A DNA stretch of 55,027 nucleotides from CAYQJS01 sp964417895 (GCA_964417895.1 CAYQJS010000038.1:1-55027); one strand, 5' to 3'; positions 1-9,159 are shown, counted from the stretch's first letter. A program made the numbers and translations. The notes: generated from the letters alone by a model not told the origin.

Positions 1-2
1 TT

Positions 3-107
3 CGACTCTTCGACCACCTCGCCGGCACCCCAATCGTCCTCGGCAACCCGACCGTGATCCCGGGCATCGGCGTTACACACCTGCGCTACCCAGTACGCGC
101 GACGTAG
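3..107 (+). CDS. C-terminal fragment of an unrecognised protein
   Basis: The reading frame is open from the window edge and stops at TAG 105-107. It gives 34 residues ending in GIGVTHLRYPVRAT. The composition is protein-like, but the piece is too short to assign a family. The stop lies 40 bp before the attC-like site, the spacing expected if this were an integron cassette gene. It could equally be an ordinary chromosomal gene. Confidence 0.5.
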   Translation, partial: RLFDHLAGTPIVLGNPTVIPGIGVTHLRYPVRAT

Positions 108-147
108 TCCGACCCCGCACCCTTGCAGGCCCGCGGGTAGGCCTGCC

Positions 148-249
148 CCCTAACAACGCGCTGGACCTGACGGTCCGCCCTGTCACGCCCGTTGCAAGCT
201 GCGCAACGGGCGCGCCAGGCTGGCCCGCAGAACAGCGCGAGCGTTAGGC
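148..249 (+). other. attC-like integron recombination site
   Basis: The outer arms CCTAAC (149-154) and GTTAGG (243-248) are complementary, and the right end GTTAGGC (243-249) fits the R' consensus GTTRRRY. Just inside, CGCGCTG (157-163) pairs perfectly with CAGCGCG (233-239), as L''/L' boxes do. The centre folds through CGCCCGTTGC (186-195) and GCAACGGGCG (203-212). The spacer is asymmetric, with 2 nt on one side and 3 nt on the other. At 102 bp it is within attC size. It lies between a stop codon (107) and a start codon (267), as in a cassette array. No integrase gene is in the window. Confidence 0.6.
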
Positions 250-266
250 AGCATGCCGCGAGCCCC

Positions 267-730
267 ATGGTGGTATTAAGAGTAACCCGAAAGCTCCGGC
301 GGTCCCTGCCGCCGGCACCCCAAGCGGCTGGGGCCTCCATACCGCGTTGGGGGATTGGTACGTCAACCGCCTAGTCGTGGACCGGCAACCATTGCTGCTC
401 CTCGTCAGCGCCAGGTCGCTGCTCCCGCTTCTGATTCCCGCCCGTGACGTACGTAGGCTACCGGACCGCTTGGCGGACCTCGTTGGTACCCGGCTCAGAC
501 GCCTTGGCGTCCCCGAGCGCTTCGTTCGCGCCGAGGTGGCGGCAATGTCTCCTGTGACCATCGCTCCGACCGCGGATCGGTCCGTGCTGGGTAGCATGGT
601 CGATTTCGCGAAAGCGGTGAGCCTGCAGATCGATTCGTGTACATCAAATCCGGCACGTTGGCGGGACAACCGGATTCATGCTGGTCACGTCGAGCAAAAG
701 TACGAGTCGCGGATATTACCTGGCAAATGA
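267..730 (+). pseudogene. DUF6933-like gene, frameshifted
   Basis: ATG 267 opens a frame reading MVVLRVTRKLRR, which resembles the start of DUF6933 proteins. That frame closes at 374. The family's continuation ALGDWYVNRLVVDRQ, then LPLLIPARDVRRLP and PTADRSVLGSMVDFA, is read in another frame from about 341 to 730. One indel between roughly 333 and 343 therefore separates two halves of one gene. The C-terminal part after MVDFAKAV does not look like the family and may also be altered. The function of DUF6933 is unknown. The gene starts 18 bp after the attC-like site, in cassette orientation. A sequencing error is an alternative to a true frameshift. Confidence 0.55.
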
Positions 731-1017
731 TCGAACGAGTGCTTGCAACACTTGGTGCGACTCTCGAGGCACGAATCGCAGGCACCGCGCAAGACGGCGG
801 ACCGGCATGCGCCACGGTCCCGTTACTCAATGGCGGATGGGTGGTCAACGAACCGGATGAATAACGTCACGGCCCGTCTTCTCACGCACCTCGAAGAGCG
901 CCGCCTAACTATCGCGTGCAGCCGGGGGGATTCTTTTGAGCACCGATGGAAACGGATGGGCGGGCGGCCGGCCTGCTTCTGCAACGCTCTCCCACGACGA
1001 CCCCCGGGAGGACGTGG
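731..1017. other. No confident gene; partial attC-like arm inside
   Basis: A frame from 637 to 864 is open on the plus strand (…IERVLATLGATLEARI…), but I do not recognise it and it may be a remnant. GCCTAAC at 903-909 followed by TATCGCGTGCAGC looks like the left (R''L'') arm of another attC-like site. The matching right arm with a GTTRRRY box is not found before the Uma2 remnant. Confidence 0.35.
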
Positions 1018-1393
1018 TTAGCTTCCATACTCGAAAAGGCTATCGAGGTCGATGGTCACGTTCGGCAGCGCAACTGGCTTCACCATACCCTGGCTGAAGG
1101 CCGATTCGGTGTAGCTACCATCGGCTTGCCGCCGCCAGGCGATAAGGGTGCGCTCGTACGGGTGGATGCGCCAGATCTCGAGATCCCCCCGCCGCTGGTA
1201 CTCTCGCAGCTTGGTTTCGACGTCGTAGTCACCCGTCGACGGTGACCAGATCTCCACCACGAGTGGCAGCGCCGCCGTGTACCATTCGAGCCCGCGTCGG
1301 CCCCAGAGGGGTCGCCGCAGCTCCACGGGAATGACGAACACGTCGGGAATGGAGTAAGGCTAGCTGGCGGAACGTCTTCTCACTGACCGGCAT
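1018..1393 (-). pseudogene. Uma2-family (DUF820) gene with internal deletion
   Basis: The start ATG at 1393 encodes MPVSEKTFRQLAL, a typical Uma2 N-terminus. After 13 codons the sequence jumps, in another frame, to YSIPDVFVIPVELRRP. It then continues normally through LPLVVEIWSPSTGDYDV, KLREYQRRGDLEIW and VTIDLDSLFEYGS to the stop at 1018. About 60 residues of the PD-(D/E)XK-like domain are therefore missing and the frame is broken at the join (about 1352-1355). Uma2 proteins are putative nuclease-fold proteins, often in multiple copies. An intact member lies at 12924. Confidence 0.75.
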
Positions 1394-1484
1394 GGTGTAC
1401 TCCCGGATGCATGTCCCCCGACAGCCGCATTGTAGCCTGGTGATCTGCTAGAGAGCGGCTCGCTCGCCTCGCGGCGAAGGCTCC

Positions 1485-3185
1485 CTACCTTAACTCCCAG
1501 AGGTGGGCGTTATAGGCGGTGAGCGGAGCTATGACGCCTCGTAACGCCGAGACGTGGGGCAGCACTTCAACGTTGTAGTACAGAGGAATCGCCGGGATCT
1601 CCTCGCTGTACATGCGTGCCGCCTGCACGAGCAGCGCGTTCCGCTCGGCTCGTGCCAACGTGCGATTCCAGGTCTCGATGATTCGATCGAACTCCGGATT
1701 GGACCAGGAGCCGCGGTTGTTGCCCTGCCAGCGGCTCTCGGCGCGGGGGATGTTCTGACTGATGGGCTGATCGACACGCCCGGCGCTTGTGTTCGCCAGG
1801 CCCGGGAAGCTCGCGCGAACCTGGTTATCCTGGACCTGCGCCGCTGGTATCACGTATTCGCTCGCCTGCAGCCCCAAGCGCCGCAGCATGTCCGCGTGAG
1901 CGGCCACCTCCGCTTCATTCTGCGTCCCGTTCAGGGCCCACATCTGCATAGTGAAGCGCCCGGCGGTCGCGCTCACGAAGATGCCGTCAGCGCCTCTGAA
2001 GTAGCCGACCTCATTCAACAGCTGCTCGGCTCGCCGCGGGTCGAACGGATACTTCGTAATGGTCCGGTCGACTTCGGGGAAGTAGTCAACGTGCGGGAAC
2101 ACGACAGTGTGGGCAGGCGCGCCCTGGCCATCGATCAGACCCTCGTTGAGCGCGTCCCGGTCGGTGGCGTGTGTGATCGCCCGTCGGACCCGAACGTCGA
2201 GAATGGCCTGCGGGCTCGCTCGCTCCGGGTTCAGCTGGACCTCGGAGCGCCGAATCCCCGTGAGCTGCCTCAGCACCACGCCTCCATTGGTGCGCGACCA
2301 CTCGCGCTCCAGGATCGATGTCGTCTGATAGCGCATGAAGTTGTCGAACACGATGTCGATCGCCTCTGCGAGAAAGTTGGCCAGCGCTGTGTTCTGGTCG
2401 GCAATGAAGACGATGTGAATGCGATCGATCTTCGGTCGCCCGTCGACATAGCCAGCAAACGCGGCGCCGTCGATGTAGGCGCCGGGCTCCCATGCCACGA
2501 GGCGGAAGGGGCCCATCCCGACGAAGTCACGAGTCCAGTACGTGTGTGATGCGAACGCATCCGCATCGATCCTCGTGAACGGCTCGGCGAGAATGTGTCG
2601 TGGAAGGGCGGGCAGCGCACGTGCGTCGAGCGCATCGGCGTCGGGGAACGGTCGCTTCCAACGGACGACGACGGTGCGCGCGTCGGGAGCCTGGATTTCG
2701 GCTATCAAACCCTGAGGCGGGGTTGTCGCGGCGCCCAGGTCCGGGTTCGAGTAAACCTGAAACGAAAAGACCCAGTCGTCGGCTGAGAGCGGCGTGCCGT
2801 CGTGCCAGGTCAGGTCCGGTTTCAGTCGATAAGTGGTCGCCATGGAGCCGTCCGGGAACACGCGCCACGTATCGGTATTGAGCTCCGGGAGCGCCTCGGC
2901 AAGGTGGGGATGGAATAGCTCGCGCTCGTCTTGATAGACGAGTCCAGCATTGAACATGGATTCGGTCATGCGCTGGCTGTTGCCCGAGTGCCGAAGGCCC
3001 TTGCCCACCACGTAGAGCGGCTCGAACTGTACGGCGATGTTCAGGGCGCGGCTCGGCGCAGAGGGCGACGTTTGCCCCCCTGATGCGGGTGAGCTGCTGC
3101 GCGCGGGGGCGCAAGCCGAGGCCACAAGGACGACCAGCACGACGAACCCGCATGCGCGGCATCGGTAGGGCCCGATCTCTGACAT
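1485..3185 (-). CDS. ABC transporter substrate-binding lipoprotein, family 5 (oligopeptide type)
   Basis: About 566 residues. The start at 3185 is chosen because AGGAGG lies just upstream and the N-terminus then reads as a lipoprotein signal ending in the lipobox VASAC. A longer frame to 3371 would overlap the divergent gene. The body has family 5 features: an early region with VYQDERELFHPHLAEALPE, then LKPDLTWHDGTPLSADDWVF and a C-terminal LWELR. Such proteins bind peptides, nickel or other solutes outside the membrane and hand them to ABC permeases. No permease or ATPase is in the window, so its partner must be elsewhere. The ligand cannot be told from the sequence. Confidence 0.9.
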   Translation of the reverse strand: MSEIGPYRCRACGFVVLVVLVASACAPARSSSPASGGQTSPSAPSRALNIAVQFEPLYVVGKGLRHSGNSQRMTESMFNAGLVYQDERELFHPHLAEALPELNTDTWRVFPDGSMATTYRLKPDLTWHDGTPLSADDWVFSFQVYSNPDLGAATTPPQGLIAEIQAPDARTVVVRWKRPFPDADALDARALPALPRHILAEPFTRIDADAFASHTYWTRDFVGMGPFRLVAWEPGAYIDGAAFAGYVDGRPKIDRIHIVFIADQNTALANFLAEAIDIVFDNFMRYQTTSILEREWSRTNGGVVLRQLTGIRRSEVQLNPERASPQAILDVRVRRAITHATDRDALNEGLIDGQGAPAHTVVFPHVDYFPEVDRTITKYPFDPRRAEQLLNEVGYFRGADGIFVSATAGRFTMQMWALNGTQNEAEVAAHADMLRRLGLQASEYVIPAAQVQDNQVRASFPGLANTSAGRVDQPISQNIPRAESRWQGNNRGSWSNPEFDRIIETWNRTLARAERNALLVQAARMYSEEIPAIPLYYNVEVLPHVSALRGVIAPLTAYNAHLWELR

Positions 3186-3325
3186 GGTGCGTACCTCCTC
3201 TGGCCCGGGCGGCTGACGGCAATCGTAACGGATGAGCCGGGCAATCAGAAGCCCACATGGAGAACGCATCCGACCGGATAGAATCGCCCCGTAGAACCGG
3301 TAATCTTGATTCGGAGCACCACCAA

Positions 3326-4117
3326 ATGGGACAACAGCCGCCGCTGGCACCTGAACAGCTCGGAGCGCCACCTTTGGAGGGGCGCGCGTTCATCGGCCTG
3401 CTTCACAGCGAGATGGCGAACAGCTACCCCGACCTTCCCCCGCTCTATCAGGCCATCGCCGATGGCAGCCTCGATCGCAAGCACCTCGAGGCGTGGATCA
3501 AGGACTCGTATTTCTATTGGGACAATCTCTACCGGTCCGTCGCTGGCATCTTCGTAAAGATCAACGTCGAAGACGTCCGGAGCCGCGTCCTCGTGAAACT
3601 TGTGAACGTCGAGGGGAAGGATCTCGCGCGGGACTGGAGCGGTGCAGAGACGCCGGCGTACGAAGAGCTGTGGCTCCGCTTCGCGGAGGGCGTGGGCATA
3701 CCCAGGCACGAGGTCATGGCGTGGAAGCCTTACGCCCGCACCCACTTCGCGGTTACGACACTTGCCCTCTACTCCCGGGGGTACGAGTGGACCTGGCTCG
3801 ACGGCCTGGCCAGCCTCTATGCCGGCGACCTCCACCACGAGCGCTGTCTGCGTGCGGCGTTCGGCGGTCTGGGCAGCAACTATGGAGCGCCGGACGCGCC
3901 GCTGGAATTCTTTCGAGTGGTGCTCGCGGACATCGAGGACGACCTGAACTGGGCGGAGGAGCAACTGGCGTACCTCTGCTGCACCACGGAGCGGCAACAC
4001 ACGGCTGCCAGGTCCTTCCGCGAGAGGCTGGACATCGAGAACCAGGTTGCGGCCGGAGTCTGGCTCGCCAGGGAAGCCGAACGGAGTGGCAGCCGCGCGC
4101 CGACTCACGTCCCCTGA
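3326..4117 (+). CDS. TENA/PqqC-like heme-oxygenase-fold protein
   Basis: 263 residues from ATG 3326, which has GGAG 9 nt upstream. An earlier ATG at 3257 would add a non-conserved leader. The helical sequence with LHSEMANSYPDLPPLYQAI, KHLEAWIKDSYFYWDNLY and AGDLHHERCLRAAFGGLG fits the TENA/PqqC superfamily, which includes PQQ synthase, thiaminase II and iron-containing redox enzymes. Acidic and His residues in EGKDLARDW and DLHHERC could be cofactor or metal ligands. No PQQ or thiamine genes are adjacent, so the substrate is unknown. It is divergent from the solute-binding gene and convergent with a second heme-oxygenase-fold gene at 4324. Confidence 0.7.
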   Translation: MGQQPPLAPEQLGAPPLEGRAFIGLLHSEMANSYPDLPPLYQAIADGSLDRKHLEAWIKDSYFYWDNLYRSVAGIFVKINVEDVRSRVLVKLVNVEGKDLARDWSGAETPAYEELWLRFAEGVGIPRHEVMAWKPYARTHFAVTTLALYSRGYEWTWLDGLASLYAGDLHHERCLRAAFGGLGSNYGAPDAPLEFFRVVLADIEDDLNWAEEQLAYLCCTTERQHTAARSFRERLDIENQVAAGVWLAREAERSGSRAPTHVP

Positions 4118-4180
4118 GCGCCGATGCGCTTCCTGTTGTAGCAGGCCTCACGAAAGAGGACAGGGGTTCTGGCTTGGGTG

Positions 4181-4293
4181 AGCCTGTCCTTCGACAAGCT
4201 CAGGATGAGCGGGGTTTCGCTCGTGGTGAGCCGAGAGCCTGTCCTGAGCGAAGCCGAAGGGAACCACGCCCTTCGACAAGCTCAGGGTGAGCG
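4181..4293. repeat. Hairpin-rich interspersed repeat (CTTCGACAAGCTCAGG type)
   Basis: Between two convergent genes, CTTCGACAAGCTCAGG occurs twice (4189-, 4270-) on either side of the inverted form CCTGAGCGAAGCCGAAGG (about 4243-4260). The result is nested stem-loops. It may act as a bidirectional terminator. Related repeats lie at 33217, 40332, 44886 and 47720. Confidence 0.7.
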
Positions 4294-4323
4294 GGTTTTG
4301 TCCGGGGGTTTGTCCGGAGCGTG

Positions 4324-5028
4324 CTAGAAGTCGCCCCGCGAGTAATGTCGCAGGATGAAGACCTCGCGCATCTTCTCCTGTAGCTCTGGTGTATCGCAGT
4401 ACTGCCGGATGGCGTTCTGCGTAAGGGAGCCGTGGTCCTCATCGGCCTCGGCATGAACGGCTGCGTTGGCCATGGCCCTGTCGATGTCCTCGATTCCCCA
4501 GGATTCGAACTGCCTGCGTAGAGCCTCGAGCCGAGCCGCGATCTTCTCCGGCTCGCGCAGCGATTCCATGTAGCGGCCACCCTCGCCCTCATAGCTCAAG
4601 CCCGTCGTGATGGGGAACGGTTCGTGTCGCGTAACGAAGATTCGCCAGCCGCCCGTAATGAGATTCTCGGGAGTGAGGTCCTCCTGCTCCAGGATCTGAA
4701 TCTCCTCGTCGGTCAAGCCGTAGGCGTTGGCCTCCCACTTCTGGAGGGTGATGTGAGAGGGGATTGGGCCGCCGAAGTTGGACTGGCCGCCCTCGTCCAT
4801 GATCTTCTGGAGGTGCTTGCGCCGCATGACCTTATCCGTGCAGTTCAGGTACTGCTCGCCGGTGAAGGTGTGGTTGTTGCTGCCTCCGCGGAGGCCGCGT
4901 CGCCGGGCGTCGGCTGCCTCGTCTCGACTCCGGTCGCCACCACGTCGGTCACCCCTCTGCCACTCTCCGCGAATCTCTTCAAGTTCGTCGACGAACGCCT
5001 CTCCCGGTATCGCCTCGATCGCCGTCAT
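4324..5028 (-). CDS. Heme-oxygenase-fold, iron-containing redox enzyme-like protein
   Basis: 234 residues. ATG 5028 is chosen because GAGGAGAG sits just upstream; a longer open frame to 5259 has no such site. The N-terminal 50 residues are charged and low-complexity (RGDRRGGDRSRDE). From about residue 65 the sequence resembles the PqqC/TENA-like iron-containing redox family, with RKHLQKIMDEGGQ, SHITLQKWEANAYGL and a C-terminal HAEADEDHGSL. The E/D/H spacing in that last motif suits a diiron or other metal site. The substrate is unknown. It converges with the related gene at 3326. Confidence 0.65.
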   Translation of the reverse strand: MTAIEAIPGEAFVDELEEIRGEWQRGDRRGGDRSRDEAADARRRGLRGGSNNHTFTGEQYLNCTDKVMRRKHLQKIMDEGGQSNFGGPIPSHITLQKWEANAYGLTDEEIQILEQEDLTPENLITGGWRIFVTRHEPFPITTGLSYEGEGGRYMESLREPEKIAARLEALRRQFESWGIEDIDRAMANAAVHAEADEDHGSLTQNAIRQYCDTPELQEKMREVFILRHYSRGDF

Positions 5029-5468
5029 TGCCCTCTCCTCTTGGAACCCGCTCGGCTCCGACTGGGTGTTGGCCGAGTCTATCACCCGGAATCCCGTGCT
5101 GTCACTCTTCGCCATGGCCACCGGCGGCAGGCGGTGTGCTCGCCGCGTATCGAAGGCTATCGGCACCGGTTTGGAGCGCTGTACAATCTGGCTTCCCATA
5201 TTGATCGAGGGCAAGGAGGCTGGATGCCAGGTCGCCTCGTCTACGATCCCGACCGCCATTACTCCTGGCGGCTCACGCTGAATGCGGTTCGGCGTGCCAG
5301 CGGCAGCTAGCCGATTGCTCCCCGCAGCTCAACGGGCTCTGATGCGAAGGTCTCTCGATGAACCACCTGCTGACGGCCCGCCTGGATCCCGAGGTTTCCC
5401 CGCCGTCATCCCGTCTCGCGCCCCACCGACCGATCCGTATCGCCACCCCAAAAGCTGGAGGAGCTACG

Positions 5469-6638
5469 TTGCCCGAGCACGACGACATGCACTGGGTTGG
5501 AACCTGGACCATAACGCCCGCGCCCTTGGAAGGCCTGGCACTCAGCAATCAGACGCTGCGGATGATCGCCCACCTCAGTATCGGGGGCAGACGCTTGCGG
5601 GTGAGACTGTCGAACGCGTATGGGGCGCGCAAGCTCGTGGTTGGCTCCGCGCACGTGGCGCTGCGCAGCGAAGGCGCCGGTATCGTCCCAGAGTCCGATC
5701 GCACGCTTACCTTCAATGGGGCCCCGTCCACCGCCATCGCCGTCGGCGCGCTCGTCGTCAGTGATCCGGTTGAGCTGGAGGTCCCGCCACTGGGGGACCT
5801 TGCGGTGAGCGTCCATCTCCCTGGCGATGTGCCGGAGAGTTTTCAGGTCACGGGCCACGGCAACGCGCATCAGACCAACTACATTTCGCCGCCCGGCGAC
5901 TTCGCCGCCGCGTCCGTCATGCCCGTCGAGGAGGTGACGGAGGCCTTCCTTTTCGCGAGTGGAGTCGAAGTGCTGGCGCCGAGAGCGACCGGCGGGATCG
6001 TGGCGCTGGGTGACTCTCTGACCGACGCCAACATATCGAAGCTCGACGCGAACCACCGCTGGCCCGACCAGCTCGCGCGCCGAATCGTCGCGCGGCGCGG
6101 CGGCCGCGTGCTCGGCGTGATGAACCAGGGTATAGGCGGCAACCGAATTCTCCACGACGTGCGCGGCGACAGCGCCCTGCGCCGCTTCGACCGCGACGCG
6201 CTTGCGCAGACCGGTGCGACGCACGTCATCGTGCTTCTCGGCATCAACGACATCCGCAACCGCAACCAGAAGCCCGAGGAAGTAGTCACTGCCCACGAGA
6301 TGATCTCGGGCCTGCAGCAGCTGGCGGCACGCGCCCATGCTCGCGGTCTCACAATCTTCGGTGGCACGTTGCTGACGTTCGAGAACGAGAGCTTCAACCC
6401 CGGCTTCTATTCGCTGGAGGGAGAAGCGAAGCGTCAAGCTGTCAACGCCTGGATCCGCGAGGCCGGCGCATTCGACGCCGTCATCGACTTCGAAGAGGCG
6501 CTCCGCGACCCGACCCACCCCACCCAGATGCTGCCTACCTACGACTGCGGCGACCATCTGCATCCGAGTGATGCAGGCTATCTGCGGATGGGAGACATCA
6601 TCGATCTGTCGCTGTTCGACTGGAACGCTGTCAATTAA
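5469..6638 (+). CDS. SGNH/GDSL-family hydrolase
   Basis: 389 residues. TTG 5469 is preferred because GGAGGAG lies 5 nt upstream; an ATG at 5358 lacks a site and adds a non-conserved leader. The protein has an N-terminal beta-rich half (HWVGTWTITPAP…). A C-terminal SGNH domain follows, with ALGDSLTD (nucleophile Ser), NQGIGGNR (Gly block), LLGINDIRNR (Asn block) and DHLHPSDAGY (Asp-His pair). These four blocks make it a competent esterase or lipase, or a carbohydrate deacetylase. There is no clear signal peptide. It stands alone on the plus strand. Confidence 0.9.
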   Translation: MPEHDDMHWVGTWTITPAPLEGLALSNQTLRMIAHLSIGGRRLRVRLSNAYGARKLVVGSAHVALRSEGAGIVPESDRTLTFNGAPSTAIAVGALVVSDPVELEVPPLGDLAVSVHLPGDVPESFQVTGHGNAHQTNYISPPGDFAAASVMPVEEVTEAFLFASGVEVLAPRATGGIVALGDSLTDANISKLDANHRWPDQLARRIVARRGGRVLGVMNQGIGGNRILHDVRGDSALRRFDRDALAQTGATHVIVLLGINDIRNRNQKPEEVVTAHEMISGLQQLAARAHARGLTIFGGTLLTFENESFNPGFYSLEGEAKRQAVNAWIREAGAFDAVIDFEEALRDPTHPTQMLPTYDCGDHLHPSDAGYLRMGDIIDLSLFDWNAVN

Positions 6639-6725
6639 CCCAGGTTCGACGCGCGGGCGGCCTCACCCGTCCTTGGCCCTGCGGGCCGGCGGCCGGCCTC
6701 TCCCATAAATGGGCGAGGCGCGAAG

Positions 6726-7997
6726 CTACCCCCTCTCCCGCTCCGGCAGGAGAGGGAGCTTGCCCGATCGCTCATCTCGCACTCGATCGCGGACCAGCAC
6801 GCCGAGGATGAGGGCGGCGCCTGCCGCCATGACCCCGATCAGGCCAAAAGCAGCCCAGTATCCCACGCCGCCGGAGAGAGCCGCGAAGGCTGAAGTGCCG
6901 ATCGGGCCCCCCAGGCTCCCCAGCGTGTGCCACACCCCGTAAAAGCGTCCTCGCGCCGTGTCCGGCGCTATGTCCGACCCGAGCGTCTGCATGTTGCCGC
7001 CGGTGATCGAGTTGCTTCCGTGCACGAAGAAATAGGCGATGAGGAAGACGTGAAATGGCGCCTCCAAGAAGGCCGTAACGCCGATGAGGGCCATCGCGAC
7101 GGCCAGCAGCGAGAACCCAGGAACAAGTGTCGTTTTGCGACCGAAGCGGTCCATGATCTGACCGGACGCGAGGCTAATTGGAATGCCTATCGCGGTCACG
7201 GTTGTGGCAAGCAATCCGATCGTCTGGGGGTCGAGGTCGTAGACGAAGGCGCCGTAGAGGTTGAGCTGACCGGTGAATATCGGCCCGCGTGTGAGCGATG
7301 CGAACACCTGGGCCACGAAGAAGATGATGACCGGGAAGGTCAGCAGGGCGAGGAAACCCGCGTCGGGCGCGTCGGCCGCCAGCCTGCCTCGCCGGCCGCC
7401 GCTTCGCAGTTGGGGCGCGGTCTCTTGTAGGAGCTTGAAGCTCGGGATGATCGCGGCCATCGAGAGCAGCGCGTGCGCGACGAAGGGCGCGCGGATGTCC
7501 CAGAACCCAGCGAGCAGCCCGCCCAACGCCGGCGACAGTAAACGGCCCGTGTTCTCCATGGCGCTCATCGTCGTGATCTGCCGGCCGCGCTCGCGATCCG
7601 CTCCCGTGTCCGCGATCATCGCAAGCCGCGCGAGCTGCCACATCTGCTGTCCGACACCCCCGATAAACCGGTAGGCGAGCAGCTCGGGAAACGATTCGGC
7701 CCTGACGATCAGCAGGGATGAGATCGCGAGGAGGATGGGACCGGCGAGCACAATCTTGCGACGTCCGATCCGGTCGATCAGCAGGCCCGTCGGTAGCGCT
7801 GAAAGCGTGCTTCCGAGCTGCTGAACGATGATGACGAGGGAGGCCACCTCGAAGGAGACGCCGAACGACCGGGCGTACACCGGGATGGCGGGGACGATCA
7901 TTCCGGTGCCGATCGCGAGCGTTACGGCGGGCAGGTAGATCGAAAGGAGGTTCTGGCGGGTATAGACTCCGCTCCCCGTCTGCTCCCCGCTGCTCAC
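6726..7997 (-). CDS. Major facilitator superfamily transporter
   Basis: 423 residues with about 12 hydrophobic segments. The typical MFS loop after helix 2, GLLIDRIGRRKIVL, has an equivalent in the second half, GQIMDRFGRKTTLV. It is probably an inner-membrane proton-coupled exporter or importer; the substrate is unknown. The GTG start at 7997 follows the amidohydrolase stop by 4 nt without a clear ribosome-binding site, so translation is probably coupled to that gene. The last ten residues come from a hairpin repeat and are unlikely to be ancestral. Confidence 0.88.
   Translation of the reverse strand: MSSGEQTGSGVYTRQNLLSIYLPAVTLAIGTGMIVPAIPVYARSFGVSFEVASLVIIVQQLGSTLSALPTGLLIDRIGRRKIVLAGPILLAISSLLIVRAESFPELLAYRFIGGVGQQMWQLARLAMIADTGADRERGRQITTMSAMENTGRLLSPALGGLLAGFWDIRAPFVAHALLSMAAIIPSFKLLQETAPQLRSGGRRGRLAADAPDAGFLALLTFPVIIFFVAQVFASLTRGPIFTGQLNLYGAFVYDLDPQTIGLLATTVTAIGIPISLASGQIMDRFGRKTTLVPGFSLLAVAMALIGVTAFLEAPFHVFLIAYFFVHGSNSITGGNMQTLGSDIAPDTARGRFYGVWHTLGSLGGPIGTSAFAALSGGVGYWAAFGLIGVMAAGAALILGVLVRDRVRDERSGKLPLLPERERG
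6731..6756. repeat. CCCTCTCC hairpin, overlapping the MFS stop end
   Basis: CCCTCTCC (6731-6738) pairs with GGAGAGGG (6749-6756). The hairpin encodes the last residues (LPLLPERERG) of the MFS gene on the minus strand, so it provides both the protein tail and a possible terminator stem. Confidence 0.65.
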
Positions 7998-8001
7998 CGG
8001 C

Positions 8002-9159
8002 TCAGACAGGCGCGGCTGCCCTTGCCTCTTCCTTTACCGCCGAGATCTGCAAGACTCGGGCGAGGTTGCCCCCCAGGATCTTCGCCTTGTCCTCGTCGGA
8101 GAGGCGCGGCCTGTCGAGGATGTGCGTCGTGTAGTTGGGCAGGAACTGAAACTCCGGGTGGGGGAAATCCGTGCCGATGAAGAAGTTGTCGCTTCCGTAG
8201 GCCTCCACCATCTGCTCCACTGGCTCCAGGCTCTCCACCGCTGTGAAGCAGTGCTGCTTGATCAGCTCGCTGGGCCGAGTGCTCGTGCGGGCGCAGGCCC
8301 GCTCGATGAAGAACGATCGGTCGCAGCCCAGCATGGCATACGTCATCCAACCGGCGCCCGCCTCATAGAAAAGGAAACGCAGGTTTGGGAACTCGTCGAG
8401 GACGCCGCCCAGGGTGAGCGCCGCGCACGCCACGGCATAGTCGAGGCCAAAGCCCAGGTAGGTGCCGATGTGCAGGCGGTGGTAGCGCTCGGTTCCGACC
8501 ATGGGGTAGCCGGTGGAGTGGTCGATGATGGTCGTATTGGGGATGGTGCATCCCTGGGTCGAGTTGTGCATGATGCAGGTGAGATTGAGGTCGTTGACCG
8601 CTTCCCAGAACGGGTAGAGCTCGTACACGTCCAGATTGCGGTCCAGGTAGCTGCCGGCGATGCAGACGGCCCGCAAACCGAGGTCCTTGGCCCGCTCGAG
8701 CTCCTTGACGGAGGCGTCGATGTCATCCCACGGGATCGTGGCCATGCAGATGAACCGGTCCGGGTATTTCTTCTGCAGCTCCGCACCCGCGTTGTTGTAG
8801 AGCTGTGCCAGCGCCGTTCGGAGCCACAATGGCTTCTCCGCCTGCGGCCGCAAGGGAGACGGCATTGCGTTCTGGGTGATCAAAACCTGCATGTCGAAGC
8901 CCAGCCGGTCCATCTCGGTGATGCGAGCCTCAGGGTCGCGCTGCGGATCTGGACGGTCGGCCTGAGGTCTGGGACGCTCCCGCCCGGCTGACACGCGGAA
9001 CCCCGTCGGATTCACGAAGCGCTCGGCGTCGCGCCACATCATGTCTTCTGCTTCGCGCACTCGGGCTCGGGGCAGCAGCCCTTTCAGGTCCTGGTAGTCC
9101 ACCGTGTGCGCAAAATGGCTGTCTCCATCGATCCTCTTGGTTCTAGCTATTGTGTCCAT
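8002..9159 (-). CDS. Amidohydrolase-2 (ACMSD-like) family protein
   Basis: 385 residues. ATG 9159 is chosen for its GGGAGG at 5 nt; a GTG directly before it is too close. It is a TIM-barrel amidohydrolase of the decarboxylase/hydratase branch. The metal motif is DGDSHF near the N-terminus, where a classical member has HxH. Later come IMHNSTQG and the catalytic-Asp strand FIGTDFPHPE. The family decarboxylates or hydrolyses aromatic and heterocyclic acids. It lies 4 nt upstream of the MFS gene, which may move its substrate or product. Three relatives sit at 26057, 27995 and 29042. Confidence 0.85.
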   Translation of the reverse strand: MDTIARTKRIDGDSHFAHTVDYQDLKGLLPRARVREAEDMMWRDAERFVNPTGFRVSAGRERPRPQADRPDPQRDPEARITEMDRLGFDMQVLITQNAMPSPLRPQAEKPLWLRTALAQLYNNAGAELQKKYPDRFICMATIPWDDIDASVKELERAKDLGLRAVCIAGSYLDRNLDVYELYPFWEAVNDLNLTCIMHNSTQGCTIPNTTIIDHSTGYPMVGTERYHRLHIGTYLGFGLDYAVACAALTLGGVLDEFPNLRFLFYEAGAGWMTYAMLGCDRSFFIERACARTSTRPSELIKQHCFTAVESLEPVEQMVEAYGSDNFFIGTDFPHPEFQFLPNYTTHILDRPRLSDEDKAKILGGNLARVLQISAVKEEARAAAPV

